Source: Armillaria gallica (taxonomy: Eukaryota; Basidiomycota; Agaricomycetes; Agaricales; Physalacriaceae). Taken from it: a stretch of DNA of 64,000 bases. The position numbers and the translations under genes are program-made. The stretch is taken from the NCBI GenBank assembly GCA_037576215.1, contig JBANDB010000008.1, positions 1,922,001-1,986,000 of the forward strand. The letters run 5' to 3'. This document shows, one piece after another, positions 1 through 11,279 of the stretch (position 1 is its first letter; each line of letters opens with the position of its first letter). The notes beneath the pieces are model-generated. The model was not told where the DNA came from. It saw only the letters and a list, made by a program, of their open reading frames with translations, and made no database searches.

Positions 1-463
1 CCGTGGCTTAGTGGCAGGAGGATACGGCTTCATAAGCTTCAGAGGTATTCGTGAAGACGTAGGATTCTTGCTAGATTAGTTAAGTACGAATCTAGGCTTC
101 CTGTATTTCAGGATTATGCGTACACCAACTTGGTACTTGGCTCTGCTTATCGATGATACATCCCAGATACTTGACCTTTCTTTATTATGCGAATGCCCGA
201 GAAATAATTTACTAGATACAGGGTCCACATAATGCCATTTCAGTAAATTACATTCTTTGTCTTTGTAGTGTTCCGGTTTTGTAGAGTGGGTCCTTTGTTA
301 TTCGTGCCACTCGAGACAACAGTTTAAATAGTTCACGCGATCGATTCTCACGACTTAGAACCTAACCATCATCATCCACTGCTACAAATCGCGAAACGAC
401 GCGTCTGTACGTTGGCAGTTTCCTAGTTTCCTGCGTCGCTCACCGGCCAATCATCCACAGAAC
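1..463. other. Upstream region without a recognised gene
   Basis: I see no coding exon here that I can support. The last ~100 bases before 464 presumably hold the promoter and 5' leader of the F-box gene. A tRNA box-A-like string near the left edge has no box B partner. Confidence 0.5.
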
Positions 464-2969
464 ATGCCTCCGAAGCGCCTCAAAATGTCGCACGCCGAAG
501 AACCAAAGGAGAAACGCCCCCAGAGAACGAGAGGACGTCGCGGTAGACTACAAGATCTAGTGAATATGCCACTAGACATCTGGCTTGAGGTGCGCCCGTG
601 CATGTCGCGTAATAATAACGCGCCCTAATCACATCGGCGCGTCCTAGATCTTTGAAGTCCTGCACCCACTGGACCTACTGCATCTCGCCCGTTCCACCAA
701 GCATTTGCGCTCAATACTGATGAGCCGGTCCTTATCCGCCATTTGGAAGAAAGCTCGACTATCGTCAGACTTTCCGGAGCCGATGCCCGGGGTTTCCGAG
801 CCGGCGTGGGTCAGCCTTCTCTTTGAACCTAACTGTCATGTGTGTTCCCAAGGTCTCTCTCCTTTGAACGAGTGGCTGACTTAAATTTAGTTCTGTGTCA
901 AAGGCACTGTGCACAGCGTCGATTTTACATTTCGTGCGCGTGTATGTGGCAACTGTACGGAGCAACAGTCAGTGCTTTTCATTGATTGTTGTCCGTGAGG
1001 CTAATCCTTTTGGAACCTTACAGAATCATCTCTCACCGGGCGGTTCTTCCGTTGCATGTCCTCTTGGGCTCAAAAGACGAGACCACCCGCGAAATTCTGG
1101 CCTGTCTACCTACTCGATATTCATGTAATGGGTTTTACCATCTCGTTATAAATCCCACTAATATCTGACATTAGCCCGAAAGCCTTTCAAGGGTCAAGAT
1201 ATATCTCTGCGTTGCGAGTATGAGCAGGTGAAAGCACACTATCTTTCTCTCTCATACGACCAGCGCAAAGCGTATTGCGAAGAACGAAAGGCATTCATTG
1301 CGGAGATAGCGAAGGTACAAGGGGTTTCTTTCTGTTTTCCTCATCTTCTTATTCTGTATATAGCATGTTCAAATCGGCGAAGCGTGGCAGAGGCAAAGAA
1401 TTTGTAATCGAGAGGAAGAGCTAGAACAGTTGCGGGTGGATAGGGCTAAAGCGTAAGTGGATTGTACAGAGGTCTGCCGGATGCTGGCTGACGTCGCTAC
1501 AGCATCTCCAGGAAGCTCGCCGACCTTGGCTACGAACAAGACCTGGAAAGCATCAAGGCTCCCGACTCTTTCCATGAACATCGTCTTGTCAAACAACCTC
1601 GAGCTTTAACTGAAAGAGGTATGCCAGATCTAAAATTTCGTACTGCATATTTTCTCACCGTTCTTTAGGCTGGAGCAACATCAGTCGAGATATGATTGAG
1701 TTCATGGAGAAGATGAGGAGCAAACGTCTTCATCGCGAACATACAGCTCTGATCAATTTACGGAAAGCCATTGCTGCTTCTCTTCTAAGAACGTACAAAT
1801 TATCCTCTTCTGGCACGCCTTACACCAGCATCCTTCCCACCATCGTTGACTTTTACAACTTCGGTCCAGTCAAGGACCTCCTTGAGCTTCCAGATCAAAT
1901 TATCGTCGACGAACCCAGATTCGCGCCAATCGTACCCCAGATCGATGCGCTCTGCCAGACCTGGCGTGAGCGTATTCACGACGAGCTCATCCAAATTGTG
2001 GGACATCCGGATCCCTCCTCACTCCAGACTATGGAGGACAAAGTTGCCTTCCTCAAGCTCCCCGTAATGTGTTCCACTGCGACGGGGAGTGCAGCTTTTC
2101 CTTGATCGGTGCTACGGCGATATCGGAGCTCTATTATCCGCAAGTCCTTGCGCATAGGTGCAGCGTCATAGAGTGGGATCCGCATGAGGACGACCCTCCA
2201 GACAAGGCTATCTCTCTATGGGACATTAGCAGAAGATGTGCATGGACGGCGAAGCACTTGTCACTGACATAACAAGGCTAGCGTTGTGGTATCTGCCTTT
2301 ATCAAAGCCTTGAATCGGGACCCCAAGCAGACAACGATCGACGACTTAGATAACCTGGAGCAGTTTATCGATGCCTTCGGTGTGAAAACGACGGGTTCTT
2401 CTTGATGTCGCCTACGATTCTGTTTGGTTGGCGTTCCTTTGTGTGTAAACCCTCTACAACTCAGCTATCTGTCACTGATGACTTCTTCAGGTAAACCATT
2501 ATCGCGATGAGCACGCGTTTGACTCGGGGAGCTGCCTGACTTTGACGCCCGACAAAGATATTGAAGTAATTCCGATTGATCATGAAAGCATTGACTCAAA
2601 ACGTTGGGATTCTTACCAAGAAAGGATGGAATTTTCGGACTTCCGTTGGCATTGTCTCCGATGTAGAGATTTGTCCTCCGAAACCGAACCAACCCATCTT
2701 CCAGGGCTCAAAATGCACTATCGTTCTAAGTAAGTCCTCCATTCAACTTATCTGCTAGTAGTAACATTTTCTGTAGACATCCGGACATCGACATCGACAC
2801 GCTTGCTATCGATAGAGATTACTACGAAGAGTTTGGTGTTCCGCCTCGCCTAGCAACTATTGAGATTCAGATGGAGGACTTGGAACGTTTCGAACCACCC
2901 AGTAGTCCAGGTAGTATCCCATACGAGTCGTGGAACTTGAACGACCTCCTTGCCACCATAAGGGCATGA
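464..2969 (+). CDS. F-box protein with C-terminal C2H2-like zinc finger
   Basis: Probable substrate-recognition subunit of an SCF ubiquitin ligase. The start MPPKRLKMSHAEE at 464 gives a short basic N-terminus, then an F-box (VNMPLDIWLE, intron 590-647, IFEVLHPLDLLHLARSTKHLR). A Cys-containing stretch follows (CHVC, then GTVHSVDF). The middle is helical and charged (about 1180-2100). The last exons encode WHCLRC, a spacer and KMHYRSKH, which is a C2H2-like pair of Cys and His residues. The stop is at 2967-2969. At least eight short introns are needed, including ones near 860, 970 and 2735, and some internal borders are uncertain. The order F-box, Cys-rich patch, helical middle and terminal C2H2-like finger recurs in large agaricomycete F-box families. 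I see no inactivating change, but the 1100-1190 and 2070-2290 exon borders are the least secure. Confidence 0.72.
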
Positions 2970-3365
2970 CATAGTATATACTATGTTCTTACCTTCTCGA
3001 CTAACATGATTAATTGTGACACCATCCTCGAATAATTGAAGGGACTTGCCTTTCTTTGGTAGTGCCACACTCGACATGGTCCATAGCCTTTTACCAGGCG
3101 ATCAATCTTGGCCTTTTGGTATGGCTGCGTAAGCTCAATTGCATCAGACTCTTCAACTCTGGACTCTCGTGCGTTGCCGGGGTGTTCATTCCATTTGTGT
3201 TTCTTCTAGATTATTTACTGTAAACTTCCTCTCTGACAAAGCGATCACGCGATGTGAAACAGCAGAAACAGCAGAGAGCGTAGCACTCAGTACTCAAATA
3301 AGTACACATGCCGTGGCTGCCAGAGTGAGGTGCAAGAAAAGGTAATGGATTGACTGAGATACAGA
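2970..3365. other. Intergenic; right half is 3' flank of the duplicated F-box segment
   Basis: No gene seen. From about 3214 the sequence is clearly similar to the DNA from about 7399, so the left end of the duplicated block lies here, beyond the F-box stop codons. Confidence 0.55.
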
Positions 3366-4757
3366 TCACCCAAAATACATCACATCGAGGTCAGTGATAC
3401 CGCGATCATCCCGTATTAGCACTAGAATCCTCTCCTCATCCATCAGGACCCCGTGAACGTTGCGGTGGCGCATGGATCTCATGACAAACGGCAGATTACC
3501 CACAACTGGCTCCATAAAAAGAGGCAAGTCCATGCGGAGTATGGCAGGCATATCTGAATCATTGTCAACGACCTGCCCTGATCCCTCCTTGGAAACACGC
3601 GCCCTACGCAAGCTCCACGGATTGAAGTCGAGCAAGAAAATATCCCGGCGAGTACACAGGACATTTCGATGCCCGGTTGTCATCGGGATCCAGTGAATCA
3701 ACTCTATTGGAAACCACCGAGTGCACGGCGGGCCCCATGCGTCCCATTCGACTCGGATGTCTCCCTGCCTGTGAAGGTCGAGGAGGGCTTTGCGATGTAC
3801 GAGGAACACCACGGTCGATGTCCCAACGAAGCCATCGATGTGCAGGTGAAAGATAAGCAGCGATTCGGCAGGGTCTGGGTGGAACGGCCGGGAAGTACTG
3901 ATGCTGTGGGGGTTGGGTGAACCGTGACAAGCCATATGACTGATATCCATGCCGATCTTGAGTCGGGGAAGATGCAGGACCGTGCGCATTCTTCCTTCGG
4001 GAATTTCCCAGATTTCAAGCGTCGCGTTTCGCGCATTTGGGAGGAGGAGAGTCATTGGGTTAAGGAAGACAAAGGAGGTGTAGCATTGATTGGGTGCTGC
4101 AATAACATGTAGAAGTGTACCTTTCTTCCAGTTGAAGATGTAAACTTTGTCTGGTAACACGAGTAGATGTTCGCGTGTAACGAGGACAAGGTGGTCGCCG
4201 ACAATCTCGACACCGACGGAAAGTTTACCGACAGCGCAAGAGTGGACAGGAATGATGTGATTAGCCGCGAGGGGATGTGGGCTTTTGGTGGAGAGCCGAT
4301 ATAGCTTCACCTTCAGGTGAGGCGAAGGATCCCTTGATTAGTCTTTAGACAGTCGAAATGATAAGAGTTTGATAAAGAATCGTACAAGACTATAGCAGTG
4401 AACAGATCGTGTTCGTGCAGCGAGATCCCGATATCGATGATTTTGCAACCCACGACGAGCTTGTCCCACTCAGCATCGCCATCCGGAGTAGAAGGTAGCC
4501 GTAGAAACGGTATGCTGGTGCGTTTGGACTCGCCAAGGAAATATGTTCCGCCTGAGATCTCATAGATACCTGTCTCCTGATGATCCACATGTATTCTCTC
4601 TTAAATACTGGCTCAAATTTTGTCCACGCTTCCTCTCTCTTCTTCAGCATTTCCAGGCAATCCGATGCGCACATGCCACTCTTTGGATTATGGATCATGC
4701 CGGATTTCTCGAGTTCCATCTGATATTGAAGTTGTACAGAGCTGTTGATGGTGTCTT
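3214..4757. repeat. Segmental duplication, left copy
   Basis: This block aligns almost base for base with about 7399-8940 in the same orientation. It covers the 3' flank and most of an F-box gene but stops inside the F-box-proximal exon. The right copy continues into a complete F-box. Differences are scattered substitutions and a few small indels, for example six extra bases near 3755 compared with the right copy. Confidence 0.85.
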
Positions 4758-4773
4758 TGAAGCTCGTTGGCAA
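3366..4773 (-). pseudogene. Truncated F-box/beta-propeller-like gene (left copy)
   Basis: Paralogue of the complete gene at 7548-9028. The C-terminal half (3366-4310) is open and near-identical, with the PHPLAANHIIPVHS region followed by repeated beta-rich segments. An 80-nt intron (4390-4311) explains the apparent stop near 4313, because splicing restores FTAI-VKLYRLSTKSPHP. Two defects are specific to this copy. The F-box itself is missing, since homology begins at SFKDTIN (about 4757). A base is also missing near 4597 (gtattctctctt here, gtattctcctctt in the right copy), which changes EPVFKRRIHVDHQETG to EPVFKREYMW. Upstream sequence is kinase-gene DNA. The gene is therefore very probably non-functional as an F-box protein, although a chimeric transcript with the kinase is conceivable. 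Confidence 0.8.
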
Positions 4774-6678
4774 ATATAGAAAGGGAAGTACCTCGCTGTG
4801 TCCCCTTTCTTAGTAAATTGCTGCTCGGCCAAATGAGATAGATGCTGCGTTCGCAACCATTTAGCGTAGAATAGCCGCAAATAGTAAGTAGCATACCTGA
4901 TGCACCTGTACGTGGGATATTCATCAAAGATCTTCATTAGTACTAAAATAAACAGACTTGCCTTTGCTGGTTGATCTGCGTAAACATGAGCATCATACAT
5001 GACTCCATTGAGCTTGGGACGTACAGAGGATAATATTGACCCCGGCGTAGGGGGGAGGGGGTGGTTCAGCTTCTCCTTCCTTGCCTGTCTCGATAAAGAC
5101 AGTGGCACCTGCACATTCTCCAATGCTGGCGCCGGCGTAGTGGGCGGTGGAATTGTGGGCCCAGAGGCTGCTTGTGCCCCTACCAAAACCTCTGAAATCT
5201 TTTGTGCATTTGGCCGTTGACTCGACAAAGGGTCGAGACACCCTTTGACGAGGGACCATAGCTCCTCGTCCGGGAAAACATTTGATGATAGTCTCTGTAG
5301 ACAATTTCACTTTGCTAGGACTTCGACAATAACCCCAGCTTCGGACTTGATATTAATGAAGGGTGGCCAACCAGTAAATATCTTGGAAAGAATGTCATAA
5401 GAGTACGGCGACAATGTGATGCTCACCCTACCTCCACAATGGTGCATCCGTAGGCATAGATATCCCTTGTGGTGAGGTATGATTGGTCAAATAGTGTGGA
5501 ATCTAAATACTCGGGAGCTAGCCAGCGGATGGATCCTTTCATCCTACCAGAGCTATCGACAGTCTGTGATTCCGCGAATCGGGAAAGGCCAAAATCAGCC
5601 AGACAGCAACATAGATTATCCATGACGAGAATATTTGCCTAAGACCAATCCATGTTAAAGGAGGCACGAGGAAGATGAAGTGGACCCACCCCGCGGATGT
5701 CGGCATGTACTATAGGAGGATTGTGATTGTGTAAATATTTCATCCCTTCGGCAACCTGGACCAGCTAAGGAATGACACCTTCAGCTCTCACCAGCTTTCA
5801 CACAGTGTCTGGCGTACCGACACAAGGCGATCGTGATGAGGATGAACTTCGAGATAATGTATGATATTTCCGTTGGCCATCCAGGGAGATATCAGGCAAT
5901 AACTGGGAGAAAAAAGGTCTTCGCTGACTCCTAAGAAGGGAAGAATATTAGGATGGCGAAGTTGCCTCCATACGAGAGCTTCCTGACAAAAGTCCTACAC
6001 CAGGTCAAGATGTAGTTTATCGAAGTACGTCCACGACTCACTTTGAGAATCCTCTCCCGAGTCTTTCTAGAGACGAATATCCGAAGAACCTTCAAGCAGA
6101 CTCGAGTATTATGAAGCCGCCCTGACCAAATGTCCTGTCAGGGAGACCGCACATAGAAGCAGAATCAACAACTAAGAGTAAGGTAGGATCTCACTGAAAA
6201 GCCCCCGCCGCCGATGGGATTTGTCCCTTCTCTAGTCACATCTCGAGAAAAAAAGGAAGAGGGCACAATGTTCCGGGCCTTGCTCAGTGCTCGAAGACAT
6301 TTCATGCAGGCAGTACGATAACCATCGGAACAAGCCACACCATCCAGCTCCTTAGGATTCATTAGATGTTTCATTGCTGCTGATTAAAAAGGTCTACAGT
6401 AAACATACCTGTTGCAGCACATCCATAACCATGGTTTCGACCAATGGTGATATTAACATCACGGACGTCCAAGGACGATGACCATAGCGAATGAGATTCT
6501 GAATCTGGGCTCGTACACTAATTTCTTCGTCATCGAGGTTGATTTGGAGCCAGCGGGGATCTCCCAGACATTGCATATCCGTCGGGAGAGCCACAGTGGT
6601 GCTCTCGATGTGAGGTAGTGGCATAGTTGTATATGTGCATCTGTTGTGATATTCCGGTGATACGGCATGTCTCGGCAT
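4762..6678 (-). pseudogene. TKL-type protein kinase gene, 3'-truncated and with an in-frame stop
   Basis: A tyrosine-kinase-like (TKL) serine/threonine kinase of the kind expanded in agaricomycetes. Reading down the minus strand from 6678 there is an N-terminal helical region, then GGGGFSDIWSGR (Gly loop), VCLKVL (ATP-binding Lys), FCQEALVWRQLRHPNILPF, a catalytic HADIRG-ANIL motif, LADFGLSRF, GSIRWLAPEYLD and TRDIYAYGCTIVEV, each on its own short exon. After the GWPPFINIKSEAGVIVEVLAK segment there is an in-frame TGA (5309-5307). Reading continues after it as RLSSNVFPDEELWSLVKGCL and RPNAQKISEVL, the normal kinase end. A Pro-rich linker (PLPPTPG) and a second conserved module (NGVMYDAHVYADQPAK) follow. 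The gene then stops at a junction with F-box DNA near 4760. Its relative at 27.7 kb continues further, so the 3' end here is lost. Confidence 0.75.
4788..5080 (-). repeat. Module shared with the kinase locus at about 28.0-28.26 kb
   Basis: Starting at the PLPPTPG linker, the exons and introns match the + strand sequence from about 27995 to 28262. The shared parts include a 56-nt GC-AG intron (4961-4906) with a TACTAAT-like branch point, a 9-nt microexon (4905-4897, reading V-H-Q) and the exon for HLSHLAEQQFTKKGDTAR. The same arrangement in both places indicates descent from one ancestral kinase gene. Confidence 0.75.
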
Positions 6679-7547
6679 GCTTAGTAAGGAAGAATCCGGA
6701 GGAAATGGGTAGAAAGAGAATATATTAGGAAGTAAATAGTATAAATACAGCGCACAGGCAGAGAATGCTCCTCGTGAGTTTGTCTACCTAGTGGCTAACA
6801 GCCTAACAGCTGGAGTGCATAGCATTCAGATCACAATAACATTCGACCCTGCGCTTATGCTGCCGTGTAATGATGAGATGAGATGAGATGCAATGTTGCA
6901 TTCTGCCGCTCCGAGTAAGGTGCCGATGAGAATATTACCTCTGGAATATAGTTTATGCAAATAAAATGTCAGAAAACAAGAGAAATACAAAGGACTCAGA
7001 TCAAGAACAAACTTAATAAACGAAAGCATGATCATAGACGATCAGTGCGAAAAAAGATTGGAACTACTCTTGTAGATCCAGTGCACGGTCATGATGGACG
7101 AGGCAATGATATCGCTCTCGGAATCTGGATTGACGTCTTCTGATAAGCCCCTACCACCACCAGAGACCACCATCCCGTCGATTCTCCCCCGCGCGTTCCT
7201 TCTCCTGGATTCCCATCTCATTGTAACGGGCTTCGCGATGACGCAGGTTGCTCAAGGAGCCCTCATTTCACTGGATGGCCTTCAAAACATCTGGATGACG
7301 TTCCAAGGGGGAACAGGGGTTACGACGCTGAAGTTCATGACTTGTGCGCAGTGTCTTAAAGTTACGGTGGCAGTCAAGAGCGGTCCTCCAGATTATATAT
7401 GTAAATTTCCTCTCTAACAAGGCGAATAAGCGATGCGAGATAGCAAAAATAGCAGAGAGCGTATCACTCAGTACTGAAATAGGTATAAGTACACGTCGTG
7501 ACTGGATTGAGTTGCAAGAAAAGGTAATGGATTTACCGAGATACAGA
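6679..7547. other. Region without a recognised gene
   Basis: It lies between the kinase gene start and the 3' end of the right F-box copy. A + strand frame at 7091-7417 is open for 108 codons but matches nothing I know and runs into duplicated flank DNA. A short run of GATGA-like units sits near 6867. Confidence 0.45.
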
Positions 7548-8940
7548 TCACCCAAAATACATCACATCGAGGTCAATGATACCGCGGCCGTCCCGTATTA
7601 GCCCTAGAATCCGTTCCTCATCCATCAGGACCCCATGAACGTTGCGGTGGCGCATGGATCTCATAACAAACGGCAGATTACCCACGACTGGCTCCATAAA
7701 AAGAGGCAAGTCCATGCGGAGTATGGCAGGCATATCTGAATCATTGTCAACGACGTGCCCTGATCCCTCCTTGGAAACACGCGCCCTACGCAAGCTCCAC
7801 GGATTGAAGTCGAACAAGTAAATATCCCGGCGAGTACACAGGACATTTCGATGCCCGGTTGTCGTCGTGATCCAATCAATCAACTCTACTGGAAACCATC
7901 GAGTGCACGGCGGGCCCCATGCGTCCCATTCGATGTCTCCCTGCCTGTGAATGTCGAGGAGGGCTTTTCGATGTACGAGGAACACCACGGTCGATGTCCC
8001 AACGAAGCCATCGATGTGCAGGTGAAAGATAAGCAGTGATTCGGCAGGATCTGGGTGGAACGGCCGGAAAGTACTGATGCTGTGGGGGTTGGGTGAACCG
8101 TGACAAGCCATATGGCTGATATCCATGCCGACCTTGAGTCGGGGAAGATGCAGAACCGTGCGCATTCTTCCTTCGGGAATTTCCCAGATTTCAAGCGTCG
8201 CGTTTCGTGCATTTGGGAGGAGGAGAGTTGTTGGGTCAAGGAAGACAAAGGAAGTGTAGCATTGATTGGGTGCTTCAATAACATGTAGAAGTGTACCTTT
8301 CTTCCAGTTGAAGATGTAAACTTTGTCTGGTAACACGAGTAGATGTTCGCGTGTAACGAGGACAAGGTAGTCGCCGACAATCTCGACGCCGACGGAAAGC
8401 TTACCGACAGCGCAGGAGTGGACAGGAATAATGTGATTAGCCGCGAGGGGATGAGGGCTTTTGGTGGAGAGCTGATACAGCTTCACCTTCAGGTGAGGCG
8501 AAGGATCCCTTGATTAGTCTTTAGACAGTCGAAATGGTAAGAGTTTGATAAAGAATCGTACAGGACTATAGCAGTGAACAGATCGTGTTCGTACAGTGCA
8601 ATCCCAATATCGATGATTTTGCAACCCACGACGAGCTTGTCCCACTCGGCATCACCATCCGGAGTAGAAGGTAGCCGTAGAAACGGTATGCTGGTGCGTT
8701 TGGACTCGCCAAGGAAATATGTTCCGCCTGATATCTCATAGATACCTGTCTCCTGATGATCCACATGTATTCTCCTCTTAAATACTGGCTCAAATTTTGT
8801 CCACGCTTCCTCTCTCTTCTTCAGCATTTCCAGGCAATCCGATGCGCACATGCCACTATTTGGATTATGGATCATGCCGGATTTCTCGAGCGCCATCTGA
8901 TATTGAAGTTGCACAGAGTTATTGATGGTGTCTTTGAAGC
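7399..8940. repeat. Segmental duplication, right copy
   Basis: Direct-repeat partner of about 3214-4757. In this copy the gene continues past the end of homology into a complete F-box. This copy is therefore likely closer to the source, and the left one a partial transposed or recombined copy. Confidence 0.85.
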
Positions 8941-9028
8941 TACGGCAGACGTATTGGCATGTTACCAGCTCAGATAGAGTGAGATAGGCAAAAACGGCCA
9001 CGACAAGTTCAGGTGGAAAGTCCTGCAT
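7548..9028 (-). CDS. F-box protein with beta-propeller-like C-terminal half
   Basis: Probable SCF ubiquitin-ligase substrate adaptor of 466 residues in two exons (9028-8567 and 8486-7548). The 80-nt intron has a GACTAAT branch sequence. The start MQDFPPELVVAVFAYL opens directly into the F-box (LTLSELVTCQYVCRSFKDTI). A helical linker with CASDCLEMLKKREEAW follows, and then a long beta-rich region with VEIVGDYLVLV, DKVYIFNWKKG and FLDPTTLLLPN, which resembles the degenerate WD40-like halves of agaricomycete F-box proteins. No inactivating change is visible. Skipping the intron would give a stop at about 8491. The substrate is unknown. Confidence 0.8.
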
Positions 9029-9645
9029 CTTGGGTAAAGTTTGAATGTTAGGATGAAAGTTTTCACTACCAAGCTCACCATTAACTTCAGTGTTCAGCAG
9101 TATCGCAATTGCTGGAGATATGCGTCAGCGTTGACACTTGGGGTGCCGGAAGTGGGGCCCGGAACGGTTCGGCACGAGGTTTGTTGGTGGAATTCGGTCC
9201 GACTTTCATAGACTTTATTTACCACCAAGTACTCCGAGTCATTCTCCTCAGTGGGGGGAGGGGGTTAAAAGCCGTCATCTTTATTTTCCTAGCCTGGTAA
9301 GGTGCTGGATCGCAGAGAGGGTTATCCTTCCCAAGTTCGCAGATGAATCAAATACCAGTCATATCTATTTCGACCCTTCTTATCGACCTCGCGGGCTGCG
9401 GCAGTAGTTCATGGAGTCAGAAAAGTGGGCAATCAAGCGACGAATGGTGTCTCTTACGAGGTAATCGATCACTCTCCAAGTCGCCCTCCTTCAAAGTCAA
9501 AGGCCGACCCAGTCCACTCAAGTAACGCACCACTTCGGACATCCAGCTTCCACTCTTCCGCGCGCACATCCTCCCTCGGCAAAGAACATCCAATCAAACA
9601 TACTCACAATAATGGCGCTCCACTGGAAGATCGATATTGAACATC
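9029..9645. other. Intergenic, no recognised gene
   Basis: Short + strand frames are present but overlap one another and match nothing known. The left edge should hold the promoter of the minus-strand F-box gene. The right edge is where HET homology stops. Confidence 0.45.
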
Positions 9646-10657
9646 TCAATGCGGTTCAACTTGAGGCTGGCATCTTTCGGGATGGGGACTGGCCATTCGT
9701 ATCCGTTGAGGTGTCCACACATTGACACGGTCCTCCTTGTCCATCCACGCATGCGATATGGGCCGATGCCTCGGCCCATACTTTCTCCACTCCTCGGTTA
9801 AGTCTGTGCACCACCATGGTACCACCCTGTTACTGTACAGATCCCACACACATCGAGGTCGCAAATGTGGTTTAATGATCTGGTTACCGGTGAGCGCTCT
9901 TCGTCGCATTTCCCCGTCCTTCTCTTCCCATTCGCGCAATGTGTCTCGTATTGTGCTCCAATTGCGGGTGTACCATTCCCGGCGGAGGTGGTTATATGCC
10001 ATGCCAAAGTCCCAGTTGTTCGCAAATACAGTCTTCGAGAAGGGAGGATAGGGATGGAGTTCCACGGTGTATGATGTTCCAAGTGTAGAGTTGAGTCGAT
10101 CCAAGAGGCCTCGAACGCCGAGGGTAACGCAGGGAATATCAGCGAGGTAGGATGATATCACAGGCTTTGTACCGGTGCACGCCCGTTACTTTGGGACGAC
10201 GATTGACGATTCGGATTGGCCCGTCTCAGTGAAGGCGGAGATGTGACTTCAGGAAGAGAGATTCTCTGGGAATGTTATCAACCTCCCTCCTTTTGTTTGC
10301 TAACTGGCTTACCTTCAGTGGAGGCCACGATTCATCATCAGACTCGAATTCATCATCAGACCTAGATTCTTCAGGACATATATCCTAACTGTCACTTGAT
10401 GATGGTTCTTCCATGGAACTGGTCTCTGAACCCGCGACAGAGGGTGATTCTGCATGCGAGCGCGGCAACGAGTCTGGTGTCCCCTCCAAAGCAGGTCCAG
10501 CATCTTCTGAAGTAGAACTACCGTGCCGCTCTTGTGGCTCGCACGGCACGGTTGTATTGGGATTTTCGTCAAGTTCATAGGTCTTGACAAGAGATAAAAC
10601 TATACTTGTCCGAGCAGTCAAACAGATGGGGTATGTGTCGTTCGAAGTTGACATCAC
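9646..10657 (-). pseudogene. HET-domain protein fragment
   Basis: Remnant of a heterokaryon-incompatibility (HET) domain protein. From 10657 there is an acidic, Ser-rich N-terminus (STSEDAGPALEGTPDS), then an intron region. A conserved block follows: ADIPCVTLGVRGLLDRLNST, NHLRREWYTRNWSTIRDTL and CVWDLYSNRVVPWW. After it comes the start of the HET domain, PISHAWMDKEDRVNVWTP. Directly after WTP (about 9718) the expected NGYEWPVPIPKDASL is in another frame, consistent with loss of about two bases. Homology ends after RIEMFNI, before the usual YVWLDVLCLRQ core. The fragment therefore lacks most of the domain. HET proteins trigger cell death on non-self fusion in ascomycetes, and their role in mushrooms is less clear. 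Confidence 0.7.
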
Positions 10658-10744
10658 GTTAAGTGAGAAGCAACTGAAACTTGGTCGGTGCTAACAACGT
10701 TGTATTCAGTACTTGAAATGAGAGGGATTAACCATACATACTGG

Positions 10745-11020
10745 TTCCTATCTTCTAAGCTTAGGATGGGGTACGCAGTCGAAAGAGTGGTAAAGGAAAA
10801 GCTGTTTGCCTCGATGCATCACAACTCGCAAGTGACAGCCCGAATCCTCGCAGGCTGTTGGATGTAAAAATAACGTGATGGAAGTTTTCGTGCTATCGAT
10901 GCTCTCCTTCCTGGATTCACTTATTTCACATACATCGAAGACATCAGCTTGGAGACTTGGGGGAAAGTTCATTTTGCAAGGCCGTGATCCCAGTAGATGC
11001 ATCGGAAGAGTGGGTAGTGT
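10745..11020. repeat. Degenerate repeat shared with about 51.66-51.93 kb
   Basis: Blocks such as ggctgttggatg/ggctgctggatg and agttcattttgcaaggccgtgatcccagtag (here) against agttcattgtggaaggccgcgatcccagcag (right copy) occur in the same order and spacing. The reading frames differ and carry stops, so both copies look like decayed non-coding or pseudogene DNA of unknown origin. Confidence 0.55.
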
Positions 11021-11279
11021 ACACCTCTACGGCATATAAGGGAAACCGAGATTGACAATCATGGAGCTTATTTGTACTTGTCCGGTGCTTTCGGCGCTTT
11101 GATCTCAGCGTAGTAGCCTGGCGAAATGCCAGGAATTCATTCACAAATCCATTGAGCTATGATGACAAACAAACACCTATACATCTGCAACGACCTCCTT
11201 CTTTTCTCCCCGCTGTGAATGCCCTCCACAGCTTCCTGCTTGAGGGTCCCATGGTGGTTGCGGCCAGCGGCTTTCTCCT

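Noticed and set aside
1..60. tRNA box-A-like tggcttagtggc
   Set aside because: The last base deviates and there is no GGTTCGA box B downstream.
4311..4390. Shared stop after GILRLT in both F-box copies looked like a common nonsense mutation
   Set aside because: An 80-nt gt..ag intron with a GACTAAT branch site removes it in both copies and restores the expected sequence.
6867..6892. GATGA-type repeat also present near 14076
   Set aside because: Short simple sequence; the match can arise by slippage and has no further flanking similarity that I could see.
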